A stretch of 64,000 nt of DNA from Podocnemis expansa (lineage: Eukaryota; Chordata; Testudines; Podocnemididae): positions 2,443,445 through 2,507,444 of the forward strand of contig ML682038.1 in assembly GCA_007922195.1 (NCBI GenBank). Reading direction: 5' to 3'. Made by a program: the position numbers and the translations under genes. The notes beneath the pieces were generated by a model. It did no database searches. It was not told where the DNA came from and saw only the letters and a list, made by a program, of their open reading frames with translations. This document shows, piece after piece, positions 54,815 through 64,000 of the stretch (positions within the stretch are counted from its first letter, which is position 1; each line of letters starts with the position of its first letter).

Positions 54815-54895
54815 AATAGGGGAATTATTGGCTGAAATTCTATGGGTTGTGTTACGCAAGGAGATCAGGTTACATAGTTACAGCAGTCCCTTCTG
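54815..54895 (+). mobile_element. L3-like CR1 tail fragment
   Basis: 'ggaattattggctgaaattctatgggttgtgttacgcaaggagatcagg' matches the 3' untranslated tail of old L3-like CR1s (…ctggatgaaattctatggcctgtgttatgcaggaggtcag). Confidence 0.6.
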
Positions 54896-55229
54896 TGAAT
54901 ACATTACTTCAACAGGACTACTCTGGATTTTCACAAATGTAAGTGAGCTTAGAATCTGGTCCATAGTGTTAAATTATAGGCACTATAGTATTGAAGAAAT
55001 AAATACATGAGAGAAAGGATGCAGAAGAAGGCAAAAAGAATCATAAAAGCTCTACAAGTATTGACATGAATAAATCAAAACAGATTTGATAAACTGAAAA
55101 TTATTGTGTGTAAAATTCTTCATATGCTAATCAAGATATTGTATTTAAGGCTCTGAGGTCATATAGAATTTAAACAGTTGAGAGCATAGAACTACGTATA
55201 GGATGAAAGCAGGTGAAAGGTGCCACTAG

Positions 55230-55310
55230 AAATTCTGAACTTAATGTAGGAATTATTGGGTGAAATTCTCACAGAAGGTCAGACTAGATGATCATGATAG
55301 TCTCATCTGG
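55230..55310 (+). mobile_element. L3-like CR1 3' end
   Basis: 'ggaattattgggtgaaattctcacagaaggtcagactagatgatcatgatagtctcatctgg' is an L3-like CR1 terminal segment. It resembles the fragment 400 bp upstream, so both may be parts of one rearranged element. Confidence 0.65.
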
Positions 55311-55494
55311 GATTAATACTGGTGAAGTGATGAATAATAACAGGTGACGTCAACAAAGTGAGCTGACTCTCATGGTAAGTGGTCTCAGTTGAAGGATATG
55401 CATTTTAATACAGCCAAACATAAGGTCATATCAAAGAAAAAAATCATAGATCACAATTATAAGATGGAAGACTGTCTTTTGGAAAATTGTGATA

Positions 55495-56610
55495 TGGAAA
55501 GAGGCCAGAAGCTACCACCAGATCATCTGTTCTGACCTCTAGAGCATCACAGACCATCCTCACCACCCAGTACTCACAATAAACCCTGCAACTAAAGTTC
55601 AACCAAAGTATTACAACCCACAGGCAACAAGATAATTAGGTACTTCAGGCAGCATACACTGAGTTGCACCAGTGCCCTAAGCCTTCAACAGTGTCAGGGA
55701 AATAATTAAGTGAGATGTACTCAGAAAGTCTGGGCAAGTGACTTCCACACATACACTGCAGAGGAAGGGGCAGGGGAGGAGCCCAGCATCACTGCCAATC
55801 TGACCTGGGGGAAAATTCCTTCCACTTAGGTCCATCATTCACCTTGAGCATGACAGGAGCCAGCTAAGCACCAGAGATAAAGAATGTTTAGTGCCATCTC
55901 ATAGCTCTGCCCATCCCATCCAATGCCCAATGTACAACTGTGGGCATGCTTGATGCATTAAGAGCAGTGTTTCCCAACCAGTGTGCCACAGCACACAGGT
56001 GTGCTGTCAGGTCTGAGCAGGTATGCCACAAAATTTTTTTAAAAACTACTCAAAGAGCTCTGGATTGGCTCATTGGCTCATGAATATTCATGAGCTCATT
56101 TGGAAACTATATGGTGGTGTGCCTCAAATTAATTAAAGGTAGCAAGGTGTGCCATGGCAGACAATATATTGGGAATCACTGCATTAGAGGAAGAAGGTAA
56201 AAAAAGCAATCTCAAAATACACTGAGTGGGGAAATGCCTTCCTGACGTCTGCTGGTGGCTAGTTGAAATTCTGAAACATGAGCTTTTTAGAAACATAAAA
56301 CATAAGCTAGAAGTTTTAATATACAAAAAAACTGAGGCCTGGCCCCCTGCCAGCACAGGTTAACCTGCCATACAATTGCGTTCAGATTTGTCCAGCTCTC
56401 TCTTAAAACTAATTACATTGTTTGCCTCCACAACTCCTCTTCCAGAATCTCATCTTCTGGTGGCTAGAAATATTATTCTGTGTTCAGTCTGAATTCCTTA
56501 TAGCCAGTTTATATGCATTCGTTCTTGTGCCAACATTGTTCTTCAACTAAAATAGCTCTTGATCTTCCCTGGTACTTTCCCCATGTGCAACATGTAAAAT
56601 GGGGCAATAC
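55495..56610 (-). mobile_element. Old L3-like CR1, antisense, split by a hAT element
   Basis: The + strand reads the complement of the tail ('aggccagaagctaccaccagatcatctgttctgacctctagagcatcacaga'), then, after the hAT, 'ttgtccagctctctcttaaaactaattacattgtttgcctccacaactcctcttccagaatc' and 'agccagtttatatgcattcgttcttgtgccaacattgt', which belong to the coding 3' half. No open frame is left. Confidence 0.7.
55965..56181. mobile_element. Short non-autonomous hAT element (family 5)
   Basis: Left end CAGTGTTTCCCAACCAGTG; the right end, reversed, is CAGTGATTCCCAATAT. 217 bp with 'gtgtgccacagcacacaggtgtgctgtc' inside. Flanks ATTAAGAG and CATTAGAG share the last four bases. It interrupts an antisense L3-like CR1. 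Confidence 0.75.
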
Positions 56611-56619
56611 AGATACCTA

Positions 56620-57132
56620 GCAGGGAAAGTGGCTACCAGAAGGTCATAATAAAAGTGGGTGAAGAATTTCTAAGAGCCATGTTAGACTCAGATATTTGTG
56701 ACTACCATTTTAGAAGGAGGAAATTAAAGGAAAAGGTGCTTTACATTCTCACTTAAATCTACTACCCTTTCTTTCAATACTGGAAAAAAATTAACAAATT
56801 GCCACAGACCTAAAGCTCTATTCTTTAGTTATTGGCTAGGTGTTAATAAAACAATGGGTCAAATAAATTACTACAGGACAGCAAATTTTTCATAAATATG
56901 AATTGTAGTCTGATGGTGTGTATCATTGCCATCTTTGTACTACCATCTGCTGTCTGTTACTTACTCTGCGAATATTTCTCTGGAACAATAATATTTCTAT
57001 TCTTATCATATATATAAAATAAAGGATATGTTTGAACATATCGGAAAAGGAGGATTGACCCAGAAATGAGCTAAGAAAGAGAGACTGAATGAAAAGAAGA
57101 ACTTGGTAGATGTAAGAAACGCACTAAGGGTT
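56620..57132. other. Unassigned non-coding DNA
   Basis: Nothing was recognised between the L3-like remnant and the gypsy LTR. Confidence 0.5.
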
Positions 57133-57432
57133 TGTCACAGGGTCCATCCACCACAAGGAAATCTCCTTCTGGCTGCTCTGGGGATTAGCTTCTTTAAGGC
57201 CCAACAACTCTTCCACCACTCACTCACACAACCTGCTTCTTCTGGGTGTGGTGTTTTGGACTACCTAGGGTCATTGGGGTTGTCATAGTGATAAATGGGA
57301 GGGTCGTTTAGGTGCTAGGGAAACCTGTCTGTCGTGTCCTCTCTCTCAGTTCTCTTTCGATAAAGACTCCTTACACAGCTCTGAATATGCTGCCTCTCCT
57401 TATTGGATTATAATTTCCCCTAAAACTCCACA
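57133..57432 (+). repeat. 5' LTR of the gypsy element
   Basis: 300 bp, TGTCACAGGG … AACTCCACA, directly followed by a TGG-starting primer-binding-like site. There is no second LTR in the window to compare, so borders rest on TG…CA and on that site. Confidence 0.65.
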
Positions 57433-57434
57433 TC

Positions 57435-57452
57435 TGGTGACAGAGGATGGGA
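57435..57452 (+). promoter_or_regulatory. Primer-binding-site-like sequence
   Basis: TGGTGACAGAGGATGGGA, two bases after the LTR end. A TGG start is what tRNA 3' CCA would pair with. The tRNA type is not identified. Confidence 0.45.
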
Positions 57453-57663
57453 TTTGTGATGGAGTTAGCTATCCTCAACAATCCTGGCAACTTTGGAAAA
57501 CCAGAATGCAATGTAAGAAGCAAAACTTTATTTTACTGCTTGCATGGGGGTTGGGTTGTAGCTGTGAAAGCTGATCTGTTTGCCTAAGGGCTAGCTGGCT
57601 ATTCTGAAAGCTGATCTGCCTGCTGTTAAGTGAAGAGACAAACAATAACCACAAGAGGACATC

Positions 57664-58179
57664 ATGGCTTTACTTACTACAACCCTTGAAGCATATGATC
57701 ATTCGGCAGATTCGTGGCAGATATATACAGCCCGATTTCAAAATTTTGTAATAGCAAACAACATAACTAATGAGAAGAAGGTACCAGTTTTTCTAATGGT
57801 CATTGGAGTTAAGACTTATAATTTGCTATGTGATTTGCTTTATCTGGAGAAGCCAGAGCAGAAACCTTACAGGGACCTAGTGGAAGTTCTGGGAGCACAT
57901 TTTTCCCCAAAGCCACTAGTAATTGCAGAGAGGTATAGGTTCTACCAAAGGAACCAAGGGGAAGGTGAATCAGTTGTACAATTTGTAGCAGCTCTGCAGA
58001 AGCTGGCAGCACACTGTGACTTCAAGAACATGTTAGAGGAAATGCTGTGTGACAGGCTGGTGTGTGGCCTGCATAGTGGATCAACACGAAAACGCCTACT
58101 GACTGAAGGTGAACTCACCTTGCAGAAGGCTGTGGAAATTGCAGTCTCCATGGAACACGTCACCCAAGACATGCAATAG
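57664..58179 (+). CDS. Gypsy gag, capsid part (ends at an in-frame TAG)
   Basis: 171 codons from an ATG preceded by 'acatc'. The sequence resembles gypsy capsids: 'YNLLCDLLYLEKPEQKPYRDLVEVLGAHFSPKP' near residues 58-90, 'ERYRFYQRNQGEGESVVQFVAALQKLAAHCDF' near 90-121 and 'LCDRLVCGLHSGSTRKRLLTE' near 128-148. These carry the retrotransposon-gag helix pattern (F…R.Q…E.V..F…L…A..C.F…L.DR.V.G). Capsid subunits would form the particle around the RNA. TAG at 58177-58179 stops the frame before the zinc knuckles, which follow in the same frame. The position argues for a mutation rather than a programmed stop, but both are possible. Confidence 0.8.
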   Translation: MALLTTTLEAYDHSADSWQIYTARFQNFVIANNITNEKKVPVFLMVIGVKTYNLLCDLLYLEKPEQKPYRDLVEVLGAHFSPKPLVIAERYRFYQRNQGEGESVVQFVAALQKLAAHCDFKNMLEEMLCDRLVCGLHSGSTRKRLLTEGELTLQKAVEIAVSMEHVTQDMQ

Positions 58180-59739
58180 ATCAGGGTCAGTGTCCGTAAA
58201 GTATCCCTAAAACCTGCCCCCAGGGCACCAGGGAGACAGGAATGTTACTGGTGTGGGAAGCAGGACCACCTTGCATCAGAGTGCTGGTTTAAAGAACTAC
58301 TGTGTCGACAATGTGGTAAGAGAGGGCACATTGAACATCCCTGCAAACAAAGGAAGGGTGAGCCAAACAGAAGAGGCAGACCTGAGAAAAAGGGGCCGTT
58401 GGTTTGGCGGACTAAGAGGGAAATTCTGCATGCAGTAGAGCAGAATACAGATGATCATAGTGACATCCAATCAGAAGATGAAGATTCCCTCCATGTTTTG
58501 TCTATAACAGCTGGCACACGTAAATTCTGGGTAACACCTGTGTTGGAAGGCAAACCTATACACATGGAACTGGACACTGGCACAGCAGTTTCATTAGTTT
58601 CTAACATCGTGTATGAGAAGGACTTTAAACATCTGCCACTTAAGCCGACAGTAGTCGTTTTGAAGACATATACTGGAGAGACTGTTCCCCTGTTGGGTAC
58701 TATTGATGTGAAAGTAGAACTCAATGGACAGACCACAAAGTTACCACTGTTTGTGGTGAAGGGGAATTACCCAGCCCTAATGGGAAGATCTTGGATCAGG
58801 AAAATCCAGCTCGATTGGTCACAAGTGCATCAATTGACTAAAGAAGTAATGAATCTAGCAGAGGTACTAACGAAACACGCTGCTATTTTTGGTGAAGACT
58901 TAGGCAGCATGAAGGGAATCACTGTGAAATTAAATATAAAGCCTGATTGCCAACCAAAATGTTTGAAGACCAGGAAGGTGCCATTTGCCATCAGACCCAA
59001 GGTAGAAGAAAACTTGGAGCGGTTAGTCAAGGAGGGAGTCTTAGTGCCAGTTACTCACAGCCAGTGGACGACACCCATTGTCCCAATAGTGAAGAAAGAT
59101 AGCTCCATTCAGATTTGTGGAGATTTCAAGGTCACTGTCAACCCAGTGTTATGTGCAGAACAATATCCTCTTCCCTGCATTGAGGACATCTTTGCAGGTT
59201 TGGCTGGAGAACAAAAATTTAGCAAGATTGATTTGAGTCAAGCATACTTACAGATGCATTTTGAAGAAGAATCTCAAGAATTGTTGACAATCGTAACACA
59301 TAAGGGGTTGTACAGATACTGTCGTTTACCTTTCGGCATTACTTCAGCCCCAGCTTTGTTCCAAAGGGCAATTGATCAGATTTTGAGTGGTTTGTCAGGA
59401 GTACAGTGCTATCTGGATGACATCCTGGTCACGGGCAAAAATGAGGAGGAACACCTTATGAACTTGGAAGCTACTCTGCAAAGACTGGAAGAGTATGCTC
59501 TACGTGTTCACAGAGACAAATGTAAGTTTTTCCAGCCCTTAGCTGAATATTTAGGACATCTAATTGATGCTGATAGTCTCCATAAGTCTCCAGCCAAGGT
59601 TAAGGCTATCGTGGATGCTCCGCTACCTCAGAATGCAAGCCAACTTCGCTCTTTTTTAGGCTTATTAAACTATTATGGCAAGTTTAATCCGCAATTAGTG
59701 ATGCTCCTGAAACCATGCAATGTTGTCAACCATCTGTAA
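58180..59739 (+). pseudogene. Gypsy gag end and pol: zinc knuckles, protease, RT (same frame, 3'-truncated)
   Basis: This continues the gag frame without shift. Two canonical CCHC knuckles, C-x2-C-x4-H-x4-C, start at 58243 and 58303 (nucleocapsid). The protease carries 'MELDTGTAVSLVS' with its catalytic Asp at 58573 (D-T-G). The RT shows 'QWTTPIVPIVKKD', 'FSKIDLSQAYLQM' (catalytic Asp), 'RLPFGITSAPALFQ' and YLDD at 59410-59421, then the connection 'LHKSPAKVKAIVDAP…LRSFLGLLNYYGKF'. Homology stops there and the frame closes at 59737-59739 in unrelated sequence. RNase H and integrase are lost. The style is that of K02A2.6-like vertebrate gypsy elements. RT residues look intact, so the only lesions seen are the upstream TAG and the 3' deletion. 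Confidence 0.88.
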
Positions 59740-59799
59740 ATTTACAATCAATAAAAATATGCATAACTTTATTACCATCTGTAAATAGGTAAATAAATG

Positions 59800-60265
59800 A
59801 AAATGGTTGTGAAATTGAGGCCAGAAGAGACCACCAGATCATTGAGTCAGACCCTTCTGCATGGTACAGTCCACCAACACCACATTGATCCCAATCACTT
59901 AACTCAACAATCAAAATTAGAGACTAAGAAGGATTGAGGTGCACTAGTTCCTGAGTCCCCCACAGTGGCAGGGAAATAATTAAGTTAGATGAACCCTGGC
60001 AAGTGACCTATACCCACACTGAAGAGGAAGGCAAAAACTAACAAAAACAAAATCAAGGTCACTGCCAATGTGACATGGAGGAACTACCTGACCTCACCTA
60101 TGGTGATCAGTAAGATGCTGAGCAAGTGAGCAAGAACCAATTAGCCAAGCACCTGAGATGGAAAATGCTTCATCCCATCTCAGCTCTGTGGCCAACCACA
60201 CCCAATGTCACATTTCCAGCTATGGCCAACCATGTACCTGTTACCTTCAGGGTAAGAAGATCAAA
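59800..60265 (-). mobile_element. Old L3-like CR1 3' fragment
   Basis: The + strand 'attgaggccagaagagaccaccagatcattgagtcagacccttctgcatggtacag' is the complement of an L3-like CR1 3' end. The next ~400 bp ('aggaagg…aaaaacaaaatcaaggtcactgccaatgtgacatgg') resembles the region at 55740-55810, so both are copies of the same part. Confidence 0.68.
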
Positions 60266-60930
60266 AAATCTTACACTTTGAAATGTCTATAGCATTTCCA
60301 AATTCCTGTGTACATGTGGAATTGTCTTCTGTTATTTGTTCTTATATTCTGTGTCTGTTTCGCCCAGTTTCCACCTCAAACTGTAAGAGAGAAAATAGCT
60401 TTTATATCCACTCTAAGTACAATGGGAGAAGATTTAGAGTTGATCTCCAACAGATTTGCCTTAATTCTACCAGTAAATTCTACACATTATGAGACCAGAC
60501 TCTTTATATTTTAACATTTGAATGTTGGCTGACACAAGAGCAAAAAAGGGATGTGAGGGTGAGGGTCAGTTTTCCATCCCTCCATGCCCCGTTACAGTAT
60601 TGTCACTTACTCCTACTGTTGCAGCACTGGGATTTGGAAGCATCATAGGCTCTTCTTGTCAGATGGCTCATCCACCCACAATAATTTCAGTTTTTATGAA
60701 TTAAAAAAGATATCACAGTAATGGAATAAAATAACCTGACATGGTTTATCAGCTGCCCAAAAAAAGGAAAAGGAATTCATACAGCTGTTCTGGTTTAAAA
60801 GCATTGGCTGTTCCAGAGGCTATGAAGCTTTCTGCCTTCTATGGAAAGATGCCACTTGAAAAGCTAAGATACTTGAAAAACTCAGCTCAATCCCTTTCTC
60901 TCCTAACTTAATTTAAGTGACATAGTCATA
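60266..60930. other. Unassigned non-coding DNA
   Basis: Overlapping 60-69-codon frames only; nothing was recognised. Confidence 0.45.
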
Positions 60931-61173
60931 GGCAATGTCTACGTATATAGTTGTCTAGTGGTGCAGTTGTATAGATACAGCTCTGTAACCCATCAGGGGA
61001 AGGCACTCTATGCCAATGGGAGAGAGCTTTCTGTCAGTGGTGGAAGGTCTCCCACTGACATAGGTCAGTGCACACTACCACTTATGTCTGTCTTACATTG
61101 CTCAGGAGGTAAAATATTCATACCACAGAGTGATACATGTTATACTAACATAAGTGGTAATGTAGACAAAGCC
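60931..61173. mobile_element. Older MITE with related ends
   Basis: Left end GGCAATGTCTACGTAT; right end AATGTAGACAAAGCC. Flanks ATA and TTA (2/3). The interior ('gggagagagctttctgtcagtggtggaaggtctcccactgacatagg') has a hairpin, but not the TTCGAA-type palindromes. 243 bp. Confidence 0.65.
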
Positions 61174-61571
61174 TTAGTTCAAAGCTCACTGTTACCAATG
61201 ACTAAAGAAAACCTCTAGAAAAAACAGCTACAAAGGAAAAGAGTTTTCTCTTCTTTCACTATATTTAACAAATGAATTGGGCATGAAATATATTTATGAT
61301 GATCATGAGCCATTCACTGACCAAAAAAATGTAAATCTTAACAGTACTCTAAGCATAGCTATAAAAACCTAACCTAAAATGAGAATGAATCCTCTAGAAT
61401 TAGATTAGATTTTGTTAAAGAGAACCAGGGATCAGAATTTGTGTATGTTAAATTGATCAACAGCTGTAAGGCGATGGGCAAAGTGTGAGAATGATTCACC
61501 AGCCAAACCTATATAGAAATGAGAAATTGCACAATACTGCTATGACATAAGAAATCAGGCATGTTATAAAC

Positions 61572-62007
61572 CAGGTGTGGCCAAACTGCGGCTCGGGAGC
61601 CACATGTGGCTCTTGAATACAAAAATTGTGGCTCCCAGAAGAACGTCAGCAAATCAATTTAGGAAAGCCTAGGAGTTCAGGAGGGGGTCAGGACACTGGG
61701 GAGAAGTGCAGCATGGTCAGGTTTTTAAACAACTCGCCACTAGCCTGCAGTCTTCTACATCGAGCAGCAGCTAAATTTTTACTGTGTAAGCCTAAATTTC
61801 ATGGTAAGCTTAAGTAATTATTAGAATCTGACATTAGGAGGATTGATATTTGTCCTCTTTTATGATAAAATTAAAGTGTGCAATGAATTTTAAACTTAGT
61901 AATTTTGGAGTAGGTAGAAGTATATGGCTATAGGCCTCAGTGCAGCTCTCGAAGGTTTAATAATCAACTCGTGTGGCTCCTAAGTTCCATAAGTTTGGCC
62001 ACCCCTG
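61572..62007. mobile_element. Non-autonomous hAT element (family 6) with perfect 8-bp duplication
   Basis: Left end CAGGTGTGGCCAAACTG; the right end, reversed, is CAGGGGTGGCCAAACTT. Flanked by identical TTATAAAC octamers (61564-61571, 62008-62015). 436 bp. It includes 'gctcgggagccacatgtggctcttg' near the left and 'cagtgcagctctcgaagg' near the right. No transposase. Confidence 0.92.
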
Positions 62008-62065
62008 TTATAAACTATGCATTCACTGACTAAATGTATTTGGAAAAGGAATCCATAACACTAAG

Positions 62066-62620
62066 CAATGTTCCCTCTAAGCTGCGCCAGTGCGCGGGGG
62101 CGCAGACCCCTGCACTCCCCGGTGCAGCAAATGCTGCCAGCCGCCCAGAGCCGGCAGCTGTAGCGTCTACCCCGCTGGCAGGGAACTCACCCAGCCTCAG
62201 CCTGAGACTTCGAAACTTTCCTATCCTGAAGCTGCTCTGAGCATGCTCAGAGCAGCCTCAGCCTGTGCTCTGGCTGCTCTGCTCCGGTGGCCAGGTAAAG
62301 GAGCCTGGGGTGGGCGGTGGTTCAGGGATGTGCAGGCTCGGCTTTCCCCACCCCCAGCCACTTGGTGTGAGCCAACCCCCAAGCAACCCCACCGGTAGGC
62401 GAGCGGCCCCTAGGAGGGAACCAGCTTCGTCCCCTCTTCACCCAGCCTGCTAGAAGCCTGGCCCAGTGGGGACGTGGAGTAAGCCTGGCCCTGCAGCTCT
62501 GGCTGCATCCCCCCTGGAGACACCCAGCTCGATCCCAGTGAGCCCGCACACACTACTGGGGGTAGGGGGCTAGAGGCTTTGCCTTCAGGTTGGGGTGAAC
62601 AGCTGAGCCCAGCCTCTCTC
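62066..62620. mobile_element. hAT element of family 4, left end only, CpG-rich
   Basis: Left end CAATGTTCCCTCTAAGCTGCGCC matches the element at 46259. It then carries the shared GC-rich module ('tctgagcatgctcagagcag', 'ggtggccaggtaaagg', 'ttcagggatgtgcagg'). I find no right terminal repeat up to the window end, so the right border is a guess at the point where the GC-rich part fades. Frames at 62034-62715 on both strands are composition artefacts. Confidence 0.6.
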
Positions 62621-63465
62621 CTGTCCCTCTCCTGCTTCCTTCCCGACTCCTTTTTTGTTTGTTTCCCCTCACCGCTCTGTGTGTGTTTGTTTCCCTTTAT
62701 TATGGGGCTTGGCACCCTCCAAAACCTCCTCTAAAATCCAGCTGCTGTGGTAAGTGGCAGGGAAGTGTTGGTGAAGGGAGACACAGTGTCTGGAGGCTTT
62801 AAGGGAAGTCGGGGGATGGGCTCTTTGACTTACAAAAACAGAGTTGCTGCTGTGCTTGGTTACTTGCTTAAGAATCTGTAGGGGGAAGGGTTAAACTCAC
62901 TTTTGTTGCTTCCTAAAGCAAGGCTAAAATTGAAAGGTGGTGTGTGCACCCAAAGAAAGAGTGTTAGATCCCACACCCCGAACAAGGACCATGGGGTGTC
63001 CTAAGATAATGGCAAGAGGAGCAGGTTCTTTCAGCCTTAAAACACAAACAGACCCCCACCGGCAGAAAACATCAGTGGATTAGCTCTCCCTCCCTGTTAA
63101 CATCCATGCAGCTCTTTCCTGGCAGCCTTAAAGATACAGATTGCTGTTAAAGAATCTTCTTAACTTACGAAGCACACCATAGTTCCAGGAGTTCACAGAT
63201 TTGCTGCTGCTATTTAACAGCAGACCATTTTCAGCAAGGCTGAAGGCTTTTGCACAAAGATTTAAACTGGCATAGTTGTATGTTCACAGAAAGCACTAGA
63301 AAGTACTGTATTTTGTTTAAAATGAAAGTTTAACGTTTCTGGCAAGTGCATAACTTGGGGTGATATGGAGTGTGCGGATGATGAAACTTAATTTTCATCT
63401 GCTGTAGTTCCCCAGGCTGGCTTCGTTGCCCTTTTGGCTGTAGAAATAACCTCTGTGTGTATGAT
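62621..63465. other. Unassigned stretch after the truncated hAT
   Basis: Begins with 'gtgtgtgtttgtttcc' and loses GC content. No repeat end, exon or RNA gene was recognised. It may be the rest of a longer hAT copy. Confidence 0.4.
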
Positions 63466-63594
63466 TAATAAAAGTAAGGAGTCTTGTGGCACAGCAGCTC
63501 ATGCGATAAACAAATCTGTTAGTCTTTAAGTGCCACAAGACACCTTGCTTTTTTTGTTTTACTAAACTAACACGGCTGCCCCTTTGGAACCTGT
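63466..63594 (+). mobile_element. Penelope-like terminal repeat, one arm
   Basis: 'aaggagtcttgtggcac' is joined directly to 'agcagctcatgcgataaacaaatctgttagtctttaagtgccacaagacaccttg…actaacacggctgcccctttggaac'. It is a fold-back whose centre, with both ribozyme-like cores, has been deleted. Confidence 0.65.
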
Positions 63595-63674
63595 GTGTAT
63601 GAGGTGTAGGATGTCCTGCTCTATAGAAACTGTCTTAATAGTTAGGGCTTTGTCTTACAGAGGTCAGACTAGAT

Positions 63675-63885
63675 CAGGGGTCTCAAACACACAGACCACA
63701 GGCTGCATACAGCCCCTAAAGTTATTTCCTGCAGCCCTCAATGACACTATTTTTACTGATATTTGCAGGTATATTCACTGATATTTATAGGTATTGTTGT
63801 ATGAAAAGGTTTCAGTGGTGCGGCCCTCGGGCTAAAATACTAGTCCTCATGCAGCCCTCATGGTGATTTGAGTTTGAGACCCCTG
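63675..63885. mobile_element. Short non-autonomous hAT element (family 7)
   Basis: Left end CAGGGGTCTCAAACAC; the right end, reversed, is CAGGGGTCTCAAACTC. 211 bp. Flanks GACTAGAT and GACTGGTG agree at the first four bases and two later ones. Interior 'gcggccctcggg…gcagccctcatgg'. Charlie-like ends. Confidence 0.82.
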
Positions 63886-63926
63886 GACTGGTGATCATAA
63901 TAGTTCCTTCTCATCTTAAAGTCTGT

Positions 63927-64000
63927 GGCTATGTTCACACACAGGGTTATTTCGATACAAGTTGTATCGAAATAATGCCTTATTTTGAAATAAGTTGATG
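63927..64000. mobile_element. Palindrome-rich MITE 9, cut by the window end
   Basis: Left end GGCTATGTTCACACACAGGG, then TTATTTCGATACAA, TTGTATCGAAATAA and TTATTTTGAAATAA units, as in the MITEs at 21929, 36131 and 43790. The window ends inside it. Confidence 0.75.

Larger units (their letters stand above)
57133..59700 (+). mobile_element. Ty3/gypsy retrotransposon, 3'-truncated
   Basis: Order: 5' LTR (57133-57432), primer-binding-site-like sequence, about 210 bp leader, gag with zinc knuckles, protease and reverse transcriptase in one frame. Homology ends after 'LLNYYGKF' near 59700; RNase H, integrase and the 3' LTR are absent. The antisense remnant at 30965-31826 is the same family and shows the missing RNase H. 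It is a dead copy, broken by one in-frame stop and the 3' deletion. Confidence 0.85.

Overview
The window looks like vertebrate, reptile-type nuclear DNA. The repeats point to a turtle: chicken-repeat (CR1) LINEs of the turtle/bird type ending in short ATTCTATG-like repeats, old L3-like CR1s, MIR-type SINEs, Penelope-like elements with the 'gcatctgacgaagtggg…ccacgaaagctcatg' terminal repeat, and many hAT and GGCTATGTCTACAC-ended MITEs. The turtle call rests on remembered repeat consensus sequences, not on a search. I recognise no host exon, tRNA or rRNA. The window is a gene desert or a large intron built from nested transposons. One run of 100 N (36490-36589) is an assembly gap.

Layout. 1-8.5 kb: a 1.2 kb solo LTR split by a 2.5 kb CR1 (1816-5515), a second copy of the same LTR (6523-7763) and a MIR. 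11.8-15.2 kb: an old L3-like LINE broken by a solo LTR and a GC-rich hAT. 16.8-24 kb: three palindrome-rich MITEs, one inside a Penelope fold-back and one holding a younger CR1 with an intact 486-codon reverse transcriptase frame. 24.5-28 kb: hAT elements and a Penelope fold-back. 29-33.8 kb: L3 remnant, Penelope GIY-YIG fragment, Ty3/gypsy remnant, an antisense solo LTR carrying a Penelope 3' end, and a hAT. 36-41 kb: a MITE with GC-rich cargo and the gap, and an old CR1 carrying a solo LTR with a perfect 5-bp duplication. 43.8-53 kb: another MITE, a solo LTR with a TATA box, a hAT with perfect 8-bp duplications, a cluster of fold-backs, an antisense CR1, and a GTCGAC-palindrome MITE followed by microsatellites and an 86-bp-period duplication. 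53.8-64 kb: a Tigger-like element, old L3 ends, a 5'-complete but 3'-truncated Ty3/gypsy element (LTR, gag, zinc knuckles, protease, RT), hATs, and a MITE cut by the window end.

The coding capacity seen is all retroelement: CR1 endonuclease/RT, gypsy gag-pol and Penelope GIY-YIG. No element looks complete. The two most interesting signals are (i) Penelope terminal repeats, arranged head-to-head, that carry hammerhead-ribozyme-like cores, and (ii) a group of MITEs with shared GGCTATGT(C/T)(T/C)ACAC-like ends and 3-bp target duplications, whose interiors are built from different short palindromes (TTTCGAAA, GTTCGAAC, GTCGAC, TTAAGTTGACTTAA).
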